DNA of 64,000 nucleotides from Brachycybe producta (lineage: Eukaryota; Arthropoda; Diplopoda; Playtdesmida; Andrognathidae): the NCBI GenBank assembly GCA_036925085.1, contig JAUPFP010000002.1, positions 13,176,100 through 13,240,099 of the forward strand, given 5' to 3'. The notes beneath the pieces were generated by a model. It searched no databases. It was not told the origin of the DNA and worked only from the letters and a program-made list of their open reading frames with translations. This document shows positions 41,112-52,800 of this stretch, one piece after another. The translations under genes were made by a program, and so were the position numbers. The stretch's first letter is position 1. Every line of letters starts with the position of its first letter.

Positions 41112-44042
41112 TCACATGTGTTGACCTCTGATTGAGGTAGTAGTGGCGGTGTTTGTAGATGTTGGCGGAGGAGGAGGAGGAGGTAGACGCCTCGAAGCAG
41201 CCTGACGTTGAGGTAAAGGAGGAGGAGGAGGAAGAGGATTAAGATTAGAAGAAGAATTAAGCGTAGGATTACGAGGTGGAGTCAGAGGAATGGAAGAAGA
41301 AGTGGAATCGATGGCAGGAGATTCCGATTGCTTAGAAAGAGGACTAGGAATAGAGGCTAGAAGATCAATCCCACCGTTGAACCAGTCGGCCACCTCAGAG
41401 TCCGACTCGCAACCACCTCCACCAGTTGATTTATTCTGAAGATGAGCCGACGCAACGCAATCGGGTACAATAACGGCGGAAGGATGTTGGAAGCTAATCT
41501 CTTCGGTATTTGTTAACGTCCAATCGTCTAATGAACTTTGAACTTGAACAAACTGAGAATCTCCGAAAAATAACTGAGGTTGAAGCACCGCAGAGACGGT
41601 ACCGAACTGGTCACCGCCGTCACTTACGAGAGGTTCGACTTCCTCGTCGTCATCTTCTACCGTCTTTAAATTACCTGTTTCTATCAGATTTGGAGAATTA
41701 CTTCGACTGCTACTTCCGCTACTGTGACCACTACTCAAAGCATCGCGACCATTCTGTAAAACGACATCGAGAGAATGAACATCGAGAGATCTGAGATGAG
41801 GAGGAGGTGAAGAAGACCTTGAAGACGAACTCGAAGACTTCCGTGGATGTGGAAGGCTTCTAGAAGAAAACTGTCTCTTTTTATTATGTCTTACTTCACC
41901 TACGGGTGACGGTTCGAAGGTCACCCAAGCGTCCGAAGAAGCACTGAACTCGGTTTCAGTCAATTTCCGCCTCTCGACAACCGACAAAGACCTTGCCGAC
42001 TCTTTATGAAAAGAACGAGTGGAAGAATCCGAAGGAGCACTTGAAGCTCTTTCGCCAACCATTTGCCTCCTTCGACTACGAGGGCTTTGAAGTCCAACCT
42101 CACAGAACTCGATCCAACTCTTGTAGACGGGCTTTTTTCCCTGTCGAGGCTTGTGTTCGAACTCTTCGCCCGGAAGTATAACTTTAAGTTTAGCAGAAGA
42201 CTCTGCCGGAACTCCTTCGGAACATATTGCAGCTGGAGTGGTCGTCGTCGTCGTCGTCATCGGCGCAACAAACTGTCCGGTAGGCGGCTGATGCGCCACA
42301 ATACTGATGTAAGCTTCCAACGAAGAATAACTGACCGGTGCCGTACTACGAGGACGATCGACTGGATTCATTCTGAAACTTGCGATCTTATCGCGATGAC
42401 GAGGAATCAGTTCTTTTTCAGGTGTTGTTCTGGAACCACCTCCTCCTCCAGTTTCATCGGACGTTGGGTCGACAACGAAATCATCAGTTTCGAACGAATC
42501 TTCTCTAAGAAGAGTCTCGGCTTCTGGTTCGTCTCCCTTCAGAGTCTTTAATAAAGCCGGATCGGCTTCGATTGTCTCCACTTCAGATCCTGGAGACATT
42601 TTATCATCTAAAGAAACGGCTGCCACTGCGGCAGACTGTGAAATGGGAACTCCATCCGGTCTACTGTAATCGAGAGATGACATATCACCATCAGCAAGAG
42701 GTTTAGAAGTAGAGGATACCATCATCGAGACCTGTTCTCTGGTCAAATCGGGCTTACAGTCCCGTATAAGATCAGAAAAAGGTGTTACGGTAGGAACAGA
42801 ATGGTTATCATTCGAAGGACTCAATCCAAGCCTCAATTTAGGATCATATTTATCTACAATCGCATCCGCAATATCATGAGAACTCTCAAAAAGTCTTCTA
42901 TCATCGATTAAAACACCAATTCTGTCCATACATGGCAACGATGGAGTCGTTTCGGAGACATTAACTCCCTCGATAATCTCATGTTCAACGATGGTCGAGT
43001 GTTGATCGACTGAAGTGGCCTGTACCTTCGACACAGACCACTCCTCATCCTCTGGAGTGTGAGCCATCGGAGATACTTTCTTATCGGAAGGAGAAGTTGT
43101 AGATCGACTCGAACCGACGTCTCCTCTACGAAAGAGATTTGCAAAAACACCAGCATAACGTCCGCCTACACCTTCCTTACGATTACCGTGTTCCGATGAC
43201 ACAGTTCCATCGTGTTTCTTGTCCTCTTTCGAACGGAGAAAATGTGCAAAATGACCCTTCTTTTTTGTCGGCGAAGGTAAACCACTTCCGAAAGTACCGA
43301 CACTCAAATGGTCACCAGCAGTAACTTCCTGTGTATTATCTTTACTTCGAAAGAGACCACCGAAAGGTGTCTTTCGAGGAGACTTCGGAGAAAGAGCAGA
43401 CGGAGAAAGTCGTCTCGGACTCTTTGGAGAGATCATCGGAGATGGAGATTTATCCTCACGAGGTTTGAAGAAAGACATCGTGAAGAGTTTACGAGCCGAT
43501 CTCGGACTCGGAGTTCCGGCAGTCGATTTCTTCGACTGTTTCGTTTCGGTTGCTGAGGATAGATTCAAACTTGGTTCCGGAGTCGTTACCTTAGAACTTC
43601 GGCCACCCAAAAGTGGCGACATTCGAGGAGATGATCCACGAGAGTTGTTTTCTTGTCGAAAGGATGAATTCGGAGGCGTTTCCGGTCGACTGTTCTGTCC
43701 AAATGAAGTAGAGTGATGTCCTAAACTGTCCGGTGTTCCAATTGAGAAGGAATCGAGTGCAAGAGGTGTACTCGGAGTCTGAGCGAGAACACGAGGTGTG
43801 CTAGGCGTGGCTCCATCACTATAGGTCCTCGAATCGTAATCGTCCGGATCGTCGTCTCTTGACGGAACGTGATCTTCCTCGGGACTTTCTGAGATCGCAT
43901 CGCTAAGGTCCTCGAAGGAAGCCAATGGAGCTGGTCCTCCACGTATTTGGCGAGAAGGATAACTTGTCTTCTTGATATCAAACGGCATTGTGGTCAGTTC
44001 TTCTCTCTCCACGAGCTGACCATCAGGTGACCAATGAGCCAT
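41112..44042 (-). CDS. Ser/Pro-rich protein of unknown family, 976 aa, upstream of stonin
   Basis: A single uninterrupted minus-strand frame. The exon opens at a good acceptor (ttgtttag|AATTTTG, 44053). An in-frame TGA six bases before the ATG fixes the start. The protein is hydrophilic, with many SPK/SPR/TPS sites, and ends in PPPPPPLPQR and PPPPPPPTS segments that could bind SH3 or WW domains. Four short repeats of the form F-x-x-[FL]-[FL]-[RK] occur in the first third (SFFKPRED, GLFRSKD, HFLRSKED, NLFRRGD). A DAWVTFEPS motif resembles the WVxF ligand of the AP-2 alpha appendage, and GIDLLASI resembles a clathrin box. No folded domain was recognised. The frame ends TGA CAG|gtacgg, and no AATAAA or ATTAAA follows on this strand for about 370 nt. 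It may be the 5' cistron of a stoned-like mRNA, or a separate gene. Confidence 0.8.
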   Translation of the reverse strand: MAHWSPDGQLVEREELTTMPFDIKKTSYPSRQIRGGPAPLASFEDLSDAISESPEEDHVPSRDDDPDDYDSRTYSDGATPSTPRVLAQTPSTPLALDSFSIGTPDSLGHHSTSFGQNSRPETPPNSSFRQENNSRGSSPRMSPLLGGRSSKVTTPEPSLNLSSATETKQSKKSTAGTPSPRSARKLFTMSFFKPREDKSPSPMISPKSPRRLSPSALSPKSPRKTPFGGLFRSKDNTQEVTAGDHLSVGTFGSGLPSPTKKKGHFAHFLRSKEDKKHDGTVSSEHGNRKEGVGGRYAGVFANLFRRGDVGSSRSTTSPSDKKVSPMAHTPEDEEWSVSKVQATSVDQHSTIVEHEIIEGVNVSETTPSLPCMDRIGVLIDDRRLFESSHDIADAIVDKYDPKLRLGLSPSNDNHSVPTVTPFSDLIRDCKPDLTREQVSMMVSSTSKPLADGDMSSLDYSRPDGVPISQSAAVAAVSLDDKMSPGSEVETIEADPALLKTLKGDEPEAETLLREDSFETDDFVVDPTSDETGGGGGSRTTPEKELIPRHRDKIASFRMNPVDRPRSTAPVSYSSLEAYISIVAHQPPTGQFVAPMTTTTTTTPAAICSEGVPAESSAKLKVILPGEEFEHKPRQGKKPVYKSWIEFCEVGLQSPRSRRRQMVGERASSAPSDSSTRSFHKESARSLSVVERRKLTETEFSASSDAWVTFEPSPVGEVRHNKKRQFSSRSLPHPRKSSSSSSRSSSPPPHLRSLDVHSLDVVLQNGRDALSSGHSSGSSSRSNSPNLIETGNLKTVEDDDEEVEPLVSDGGDQFGTVSAVLQPQLFFGDSQFVQVQSSLDDWTLTNTEEISFQHPSAVIVPDCVASAHLQNKSTGGGGCESDSEVADWFNGGIDLLASIPSPLSKQSESPAIDSTSSSIPLTPPRNPTLNSSSNLNPLPPPPPLPQRQAASRRLPPPPPPPTSTNTATTTSIRGQHM

Positions 44043-44046
44043 CCAT
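44025..44046 (-). promoter_or_regulatory. Seven-codon upstream ORF overlapping the 976-aa ORF start
   Basis: Read on the minus strand, ATGGATGGCTCATTGG contains an ATG four bases before the main ATG in another frame. It stops at TGA after seven codons, just inside the main ORF. It is the first ATG of this exon. Leaky scanning or reinitiation would be needed if this exon holds the 5' end of the coding region. Confidence 0.6.
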
Positions 44047-46519
44047 CAAAATTCTAAACAAGAAAGACAGAAAAGATAAATGAAAAACAACAAATCTTTA
44101 AAAAATGAAAATAATACCATTGATCTCACCCATATCTGATGCAATGTAACATTCCTAATTAACATTTTAATATATTATTAAGAAAACACTAACATTAAAA
44201 AATGCCAATCTGAGGTCATAAAAATTTAAAATGAAATTTAATAGAAACTAACATCATTAGTGACAACTTGACACATGTTATTCGTCTCAGTTTTTTTTTT
44301 TAAATAGAAACAACACTTGAGAAATAAGTGTTAGAAACTAGAAACGTAAAAGTTTCTTTTATTATAACTTGTTTTCATTTTTAATTTCTAAGGGTTTTTA
44401 TTATTAGGTTTATACATTTCTTTTATTGTCTTTTAATGTCAAAGAAATTAGAGATTATTTTATTTTGAAACATGATCAACAAAATATTTTTTCCTGATTT
44501 ATATTTAATATATAAGCGTATAAAAATAAATTACAATTTGAAAAAAAATATTATATTTTAATAATAATAATAAATTTATTTAATGCATCAAGTTATTTTT
44601 CACATTAAACGTTCATAAAAATTGTTTATTTTAAAAGATATCAAAATGAAAATATTCTCAACCTCTTCTTTTTTACTCTTCTAGTTTCTAACACACTTTT
44701 TCAAGTTCTTCTTGAAAGTTACTTTAAAAAAAAAGCTGAAACAATAAAGCTGAATAATGCTTCGATTCAAAGCTGGACAAAATACATAAAAGTGAAAACC
44801 GTTTAACACGAATTGGATTATGCTATCCTAAAAGACTAGACCAAAAATATTTTTCGTGTTATCCGTTCTACTATATAAATTACACCTGAAATAAAAAATA
44901 ACTTGAATGGTAATTTAATTGGAAGTATCTTGTAATAAAATACCCTTGAGTTGCAATTATGTATTTAATATTTTTCAGGTGTATTTTGTCCGCGTTTGCT
45001 GACTAGAATAGCCTCGAATCTTTACTACTAGCGTTAAAATTTGGAACTCAAGATATTTGTTTATTTGTTGGCATCAGTAGGTAGTAGATATTAGTAGCAT
45101 TTTTGCTGGCATTCAATTAAATATGTGTCAAATTGCACAACCTGTTAAATAAACACACACATGTGTATATATATAAATAAGAGCCAAAACTAATAATTGT
45201 GTTCATAATAAAAGTGTGTTTAGAATTAATAGTGTTGTTGCTAGGTGATAGATAAACACTTAGAAGAAATAATAATATTGTGTTTGATAATAAAGCTCTT
45301 ACCACCAATTTTATATCGAAACACACCCTGTATTTGCAAAATCTCATTCTGATTTACATTCATAAAAATCCACCTTAAGATTCACATATTATAGATTCAC
45401 ATAAGAGACTGAAAACGTGTGTTGAATTATTTTAACATATTTTTTTAAAAAAAAATATATATATAAATTTAAATCAATTCATTTCAATTTGAAATGCTCA
45501 AATTATTAAACAAAAAAAAGTGATTTCATAAAATGAATTTATGGATAGAAAAATTTGAGATGAAAGATAATAAGAAAGGATGTGGTCAAGATTACTAAGT
45601 GACCACCACACAAACACAAAACACAGCTGACTATAAATAATTTCTCATTAGAATGTACGTGATCAGATGCAAATCCCTGTCTGAACCTTTGGCTCTTCTT
45701 ACCTTAGACAGAAGACCACTTATTTAAGCAATAAGCGTGTGTGTTATGGTGAGGGTTTGCTGCTGCTGCTCCTGCCTGTGACCGCCATACTAAATCCCAG
45801 CAAACACCGCCACAACACACCCAGTATTTACAGCCAGCCAACCAACCGACACCAAATGTACACCCACGCATATAAACCATTCATATGAGAGGTGGTGGAA
45901 CAGATGAGAAACAATTGCACCTTCTAGTATACAAGAGAGTGTACCTCCCCCCCCCCTTACAGGAATTTGCATTTATCTCAGCATCATCTCCTTCTTCTTC
46001 TCAGCTCAGCTCAGCTCATCATCATGATCAGGATCTCAACTAAAAACCATTAGGTCCATCAGAAAAAAACCTTAGATAAGATACGAGAAATGAAATCGAA
46101 CCATTGAAATAACAAAAAAATGAAATTAAAAGTATTATTCTATGACGTAACCCGAAATAAATAGGCTGAATGCACACTACCACCACATACAAAAGAAGAC
46201 GATGACGACGTCACACTTTTCAAACACATTAATATAAAGCATGGTGGCGCGATTTTTCATTTGATTAGAAATATATACATAATATAAGGAATTCTAATGT
46301 TCCTTCTCAGAGACTTGCATCATTTTTTTTTAAGTCATGGTGACAAATGAAAAGAAATTAGAAAATTTCAACATCATTCCATTTTTGTTATTAAATATAA
46401 GATGATGCATCATCATCATCATCCTCATGAGAAAAAAGATCAATGAGAAGAAAAGCAACCAAATAGGATGATTGTGAATGCAATTTAATAGTAAACCTCC
46501 CTAAATAAATCCTATATAA

Positions 46520-46819
46520 TAAGATTATGTGTGTGCGTTCCAAAGTAGCTCGTGCGTCTAATAGAAGTGCGTGCGCGTCCTATAACTTAATTTGTGTTTT
46601 AGAGGGATTTCCGTGTGTGTTTTCAGAAGAGTGTGTTCTAGGTGTAGTTGAGCGTGCTCTGTGTTCAATAAGTGATTTGCGCGTGTTTTATAGATGTGAG
46701 TACGTGTTTTTCAGATGTGTGTAATGCTCTAGAAGTGTTTTGTGTGTATATTTGTCCCATAAGTGGTTTTCTTTGTGTGTGTGTGTCTCCTCGAAGTGTG
46801 AATGTGTATTTGTGCGTGT

Positions 46820-46886
<67 letters not shown>

Positions 46887-47030
46887 GTGTGCGTACTATA
46901 AGTGGTTTGTGTGTGTCTTTTCGAATTGTGTGTGGTTGTGCGTGTGTTTCATGTCTGTTTATGTGTGTGTGCTCTTGAAGTGTTTTTGGTGTATGGTTCC
47001 GTGTGTGTGTTTCTGCATTTGAAATTACAC
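46520..47030. repeat. Degenerate GT-rich minisatellite with (CT)n core
   Basis: Irregular repeats of an AAGTG-TGTGTGT-TTTTC type unit (for example AGAAGTGCGTGCGCG, AGAAGTGTGTTCTAGG, TCGAAGTGTGAATGTG) surround a (CT)n run of about 63 bases at 46821-46883. Long open frames on both strands here are composition artefacts. Confidence 0.8.
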
Positions 47031-47419
47031 TCATGAGTCAACACATAAAGAGAGAGAGAGACAGGAAGAGGGGCGAAGAGAAAAGTTCTGTCGAAATCAA
47101 TAAGTGAATCCACAGCAAAGAAATTGATGCATTTTCATCAGTCTCCTCCAACTGGATACATTTTTGGAAAAAATAGTGAGGGCGTTGGCTTCTAAAAAAA
47201 AAAGTCCGCTATTTTTCCCTCTGATCAAACTACTGACCAAATTCATAATTAATCGACTGGTTGCGTGACTTTTTATTAAGAGGGTGTCCAAATTTGAAAT
47301 CTCTAATCAATAACCTCCTCTTCCTTTCGCGGTCTCTACACCTGCAGTTTGACCTCCAAAACACAATAATAATGAATCACATTCGGCGTCAGACAGAATG
47401 ATGCATTTTGAAAGATCTC

Positions 47420-47740
47420 AAATGAGGAGCTGATTTTTAAACTATTGGTTATTTTGCGTATCAGAAGTGCAACACTAAAGAGACACTGAAACTGCTTTAA
47501 AAACTAGAAGGGTAGCTGAATCACTTACAAGGATATTTTCAATGTTGATATCTTTCAAAATAAACAATTAAACATATCGTCGGCTTAAAGTGAGGGGTCA
47601 TTTTCAAACTGCAATTTAAAAAGTTTATTTTGAAAGATTGATTGAAAATATAAGTGATTAAAACTATCCTTCTAGTTTCCAGAAAACACTTCCAATTTCT
47701 CAATTTGACACCTGAATGACAGAATTTATCAAGTGTTCAT
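47420..47740. mobile_element. MITE family A copy
   Basis: Left arm: AAAACTAGAAGGGTAGCTGA and GATATCTTTCAAAATAAAC. Right arm: AGTTTATTTTGAAAGATTGA and ATCCTTCTAGTTTCCAGAAA with TGACAGAATTTATC. Confidence 0.8.
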
Positions 47741-48010
47741 AAGAAACTTAAAAGTGTTTTAGAAACTAGAAGGGTAGGCTTAATCACTTACAAGGATATT
47801 TTCAATGTTGATGTATCTTTTAAAATAAACTTTTTATTACAGTTTGAAAGTGACCCAACTTCAAACAACCATAAAAAGTTTATTTTGAAAGATATCACAT
47901 CAGACCCTTTAAGTATATTAACTACCCTTCTAGTTTCTATAACACTTTCAAATTTTTTCTAATGAAAGACAAGACTAACCAAGAGTTCAAAGGTCGTTTA
48001 CACTTGAAGC
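47741..48010. mobile_element. MITE family A copy, directly adjacent to the previous one
   Basis: Left arm: TTTAGAAACTAGAAGGGTAG. Right arm: AAAGTTTATTTTGAAAGATA, TACCCTTCTAGTTTCTATAA and AAGGTCGTTTACACTTGAAG. Confidence 0.8.
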
Positions 48011-48314
48011 AAATGCAATACTGAGTAATTTATAGCAAAGGTAGAAAGTGGGGGATATTTTTAAATAAAAGTGAATGAGACACAATCCACCATCTAGTGG
48101 CCCTCCGGAGTAACTTTTCCAACATCCCGAAATCTCGTCCATCTTTCTAGTTTTAGAACATCCTTCCTACTCCTCCTTCTCATTATAGAACAAGTTAGGA
48201 GAAGAAGAAGAAGAAGAAGATCATCTTAACTTTTGAAGACTTTTTTAAAATCTCTTTTTTTTAAGAAAAAGTTTCTCAAAAAGTAAAAATCATTTTAACC
48301 AAAACAAAAAAAAA

Positions 48315-49073
48315 ATGTATTATTTGAAAACAATTCGTTATTCGAGATCTTTTGATGACATCATGAAAGATTTACATAAACCAAGTGGTCCCACAATGGT
48401 ATCTGTCGATTTTGAAGTTTATGGAACTGTTCAGGGTAAGTTGAAAAGTTGATTAAATCAAGAAAATATATGAAAATAATTTCAGGTTCTTTTTTTTAAT
48501 GGAATGGAATTTGTCCCATCTTAGACAAAAATCCTTCTCGCCCCCTCCTCCCTCCCAAAATTATTCTCCCCCCCCCCCCCCTTTCCTTACTTATCCCATT
48601 GCCCCCCTCATCAGAAAAAAAAATCAAAACTGGGGCAAACCGATTTGGCAAAGTGTAAACCTGTCTCTAAATATATATATTATCATCAAACAAGCAAAAT
48701 TGTAGCCCAATTAATTAATTGCAAATAGTTCTAAGTAAAGTTTTACTAAAAGTATATGAAAAACCCCCCAAAAAACATCTAAATAGATTACTATAACCAA
48801 GAAATAACATGAAAACGGATAACACGAAATATATTTTGAGTCCAATCTCTTAAAATTGCATAAAACATTTTTTTTCTCTCTTAATACGTAATTCGTTTAA
48901 CACGTAAACAATATTTCAATTAGTTCCATTTCGTGTTAATTTTAATTTTTTATATTAAAAATATCCTAATTGATAAGTGAATTGTATTTGTGTCTATTGA
49001 AATGTATCCGATTGGCATTTCCTATTATAGTCTCAAGGATGGTGAAAATAAAAAAGACAAAAATAAATAAAGG

Positions 49074-49109
<36 letters not shown>

Positions 49110-49785
49110 CGTCTTTGTTTAGAAGAAGAAAAGAATGTACATTATATATCTGAGGATATCAATATCATAATCATGTTTTTAAAAAAAAAAAAACTTTAGT
49201 ATAAGTTTCAGTCTTTTGAAAGCAACAACAAAAATTAGTCATAAAAACTGAGAGAACGGAAGAAAACATAAATCATTGTAAAAAAAACGAAGAAAAACAC
49301 ACTGAAACTAATAGTTTCTTTAGTAGTAGTTCATATTTAGCACTTTTTTTAAAGAAAAAAAAAACAAACCTGGTTTACATGTGTTTCCATTAAATGTAAA
49401 ACAAACTTCGGGTTAAGAGATTCAGCCCCCTGTTGTCATCATTCAATGTTATTGCAAAGCAAATCACGCCTTACGATCAGCTGACTTTCGAACGCTTCAT
49501 CATTTCCTCTCTCCTTCAAGAGCAAAATCAAAAGAAACTAGAAGGGTAGCTTACTTAATCCACTTCAGATTTTCATATAGATATTTTTTTTTCTCTCAAA
49601 ATATAATTTTTATATAACATTTTTTTTTAAAAAAAAAAAATATCGTCTGCTTAAAGTTAGATCATTTTCAAACTGACATAAAAAGCTTATTTTGAAAGAT
49701 ACATCAACATATCTAACCTTCTAGTTTCTAAACACTTTCTTGTTTCTCTTCATTTTGTACCTGAAAAACAGAATAATCAAGAGGT

Positions 49786-49821
<36 letters not shown>

Positions 49822-52800
49822 GCGTTTACACTTTAAAATCACCCTAATGCCTATTTGAATTTGAATTTGAAAAATTACTCTGCAAGCAGCCATAAAGGCC
49901 TATGGCAGAGGGACAAGAGTCCAAGTGCAGCATAGAAAATGCATTGTCAAAACCAGAAAATATCAAACCCTAATGATAATTTAAATGCATTTAAATAATA
50001 AACGTGTTCTACAGAGCCCTCTGTGAAGGGCAAACAAACAATATGTCGTCGAATTCAATTTATTCAGTTAATAATCTGAAAATATTGAGTTAATACTTAA
50101 ATATATAAACATATAAATATATAAATATATAATATTTCAATTTAAAATATTAATAATTAAAGTCAATTTTTATTTGGTTTACGTGTCCTTAACTGGATTC
50201 CGTATAACTCACACCTAAACACATTTAATTTGAATTCATTTAACTCATGTGTGTCTACAAGGTATAAGAACCAAATTCAAGAAGATAACTTTGTATTTGA
50301 ACTTCAACCCAAATGAACATCGTTCCAACATAGAAAAACCTTTTTGTTTTATTTAGTACAATTTGAACAGGGTTTGTTTTTAATGTTAGTTAGTACTCTT
50401 ATTTCTGAGGGTTGAGAAGTTCAAGTGATAAGTTTTCTTTCTTGAAAAAAAGCTAAATTCAATTTTTTTTAAATGTTATTGTGGCCCACTGAATAAAGTG
50501 AGGTTGGCCACCCGATTATACAATCTGTTTAATATATGGAAATTATAAACAAGAGGGCCGCGAACCCCTTTTAAAAATGTCAGCCCCTCAGTTTTCTCTC
50601 CTTTCATTTTCACTCCATTTTAAAGTGAATCTAAAATTAGTTTTTAAGATAAATAATCATCATCTGTGTTTCTTCGTTCTGTCTTTCAGAATTTCACTTT
50701 TAAAATGTTAAAACAAGAAATTAAATTACTGTTTTCTTTTTTTTTTTCTGTTTTCTTAGGTGTCTACTTCAATAAGGTAAATATTTTCCCCACAATCCAT
50801 CCATGTTTTAATTCTAATTATTATATATTATTACAGATTATAATGTCTCATTTTTAAGCTGTTTTTTTATGAACAGCTAATTTTAAAACTCTGGTTGGTT
50901 ATTCTACTTTTTTAGAAGAGCAACAACTAAGGAAAAAATTGAAAGTATTTTAGAAACTAGAACGGTAAATGAATCGATTGATATTACAGTGGAAGCCGTC
51001 TATAACCAGAAATAATAGAATTGAAAAGAATATTTTTTCGTGTTAAACGAACATAATTTTTATGTTATTGTAATGAACCGAGAATATTACGTGTTATCAG
51101 TTTCCGTTTAAAACTATTTTCACTGTAGTTTCATAAAAAAAATTAAAAATAGCATCTGCTTAAAGATAGATTATTTTCAAACTGACATAAAAAAGCTTAT
51201 TTTAAAATATATCAACATGAAATGACATTTAAGAGATTTAACTACCCTTCTAGTTTATAAAAACACATCCAAGTTCACGTTGATATCTTTCAAAATTATT
51301 CTTTTTATATCCGCAAAATTGAAAAAGTTCGAAATACCATTCTAGTTTTTAAAACACTTTTAAGTTTCTCTTCATTTTGATTCTAAAAACAAAAACAAAA
51401 CAGAATTAACCAAAGTTCAAGGGTCGTTTTACTGTTTAAAACCAGCTTAAGAATGTGTTACGTGTTTTTTTTTCCCCCAACCTCTCTTGTTTATTGAAAT
51501 AATAACTTTTATAAATAAAAAGTATGCCAACTGCCTGTTTTTTTTTCTGACGTCATTAAAAGTGTGCCAAACTTTTGAGGACTTCCTCCTTATGGATGTA
51601 CTTGAGAAAGTTTTGGAAGAACTTTAAAAAGAGGAAATAAGTTTAAATGGTGGGATGGTGATGACATATTTTGCAAAGACTGAAATAAAAAAAAAATAAC
51701 CGCTATTTGTCAAGCATTTCACATTGAAATTTACAACATTCTCTCTCTTTCTGAACTGAAAACACATTTTTTTTTAAACAGAAGAATCTTGTTGTGTGAC
51801 CTTAACAATGAAAACAACAAAATAAATATGTTACAAACCTTGTTTCTTATTATTGTTTTCAGTATTGCAAAGACATGAGCCTTAAACTGGGACTTCGAGG
51901 TTGGGTTCGAAATTCACGAAAAGGAACTGTCGTTGGAAAAATACAAGGAGAAAAAGAAAGGGTCGATGACATGTGAGACAAATTCTAAATTTCAATCAGA
52001 AAAAAACATCACACATTTTCATCATATAATGGAAATTATACTGACACGTGACACCCTTTTTCCCGCCAATAAATAATGTCCTTACCTATGTTTTTTTCTG
52101 AAGTTATGACGCGTTTCTAACATAAAAAACGTGTAAAATAAAACACAAGCAATCTCTAAGCGAACTTCAATTAGCACAATTTCTAACTTTCCGTCATAAA
52201 TGTCAATTTTTCTTGCAAAACAACCGGGAAACAAAAAAAAAAGACGTCAGTTTCACTTTTTGTTGCGTCCATGCGCTTTTCCCTCCACGCCCGTTTTGGC
52301 GGCTAAATAAACATGGCGCCATCTAGTTGCAATAATAGAAATCTTAACGGTGTATTTCAGGCGAACCGACGAACCATTAGAAATTTGTAAATAAAACTAG
52401 AATAGTTGACAATTACGCAAAAAGTTTTTCATGATAATATCGTTAATAATTAACTTCATATAGCAACATATGCATTGTTTCATAAAAAAATACTTTTATC
52501 ATAATAGTCTACTATTCTAGTTTCTAGCAACCATTGAATTTTTATTGAATTTTGCACCTTAAAAATTGAATGCATTTCAAAAACTAGAACAGTAAATGAA
52601 TTGTTTATTTAGCGTAAATATTTTTATCTAAAAATAAACTTTTATGGTGGGAAAAATTGTCTGCTAACGTAAAAAACAAAATTGGATCACTAAGAACGGT
52701 CCGAGGCTAGAGTTCTCCAAGATTTGCCCTACACACATAAGACAGTAGAATAACTTCGAGCTCTAATTAGTCATTCCGAGTCTTAGTCGTAATCAAACCA

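Larger units (their letters stand above)
44054..48314. other. Intergenic between the 976-aa ORF and acylphosphatase
   Basis: The stretch holds an eroded family A arm pair (44320-44720), a mariner-like core (about 44790-44880), a decayed GT-rich minisatellite with (CT)n (46520-47030), two adjacent family A copies (47420-48010) and a CTCF-core-like site (48087-48100). Any 5' exons and the promoter of the 976-aa ORF should lie here, but I could not pin them. Open frames at 45117-45347, 45790-45972 and 47097-47291 have no recognisable content. Confidence 0.6.

Noticed and set aside
42063..42551. 162-codon plus-strand open frame
   Set aside because: Antisense shadow of the 976-aa ORF, with no recognisable domain or start context.
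46672..47034. Frames of 116 and 101 codons on opposite strands
   Set aside because: Both are generated by (CT)n and GT-rich minisatellite sequence.
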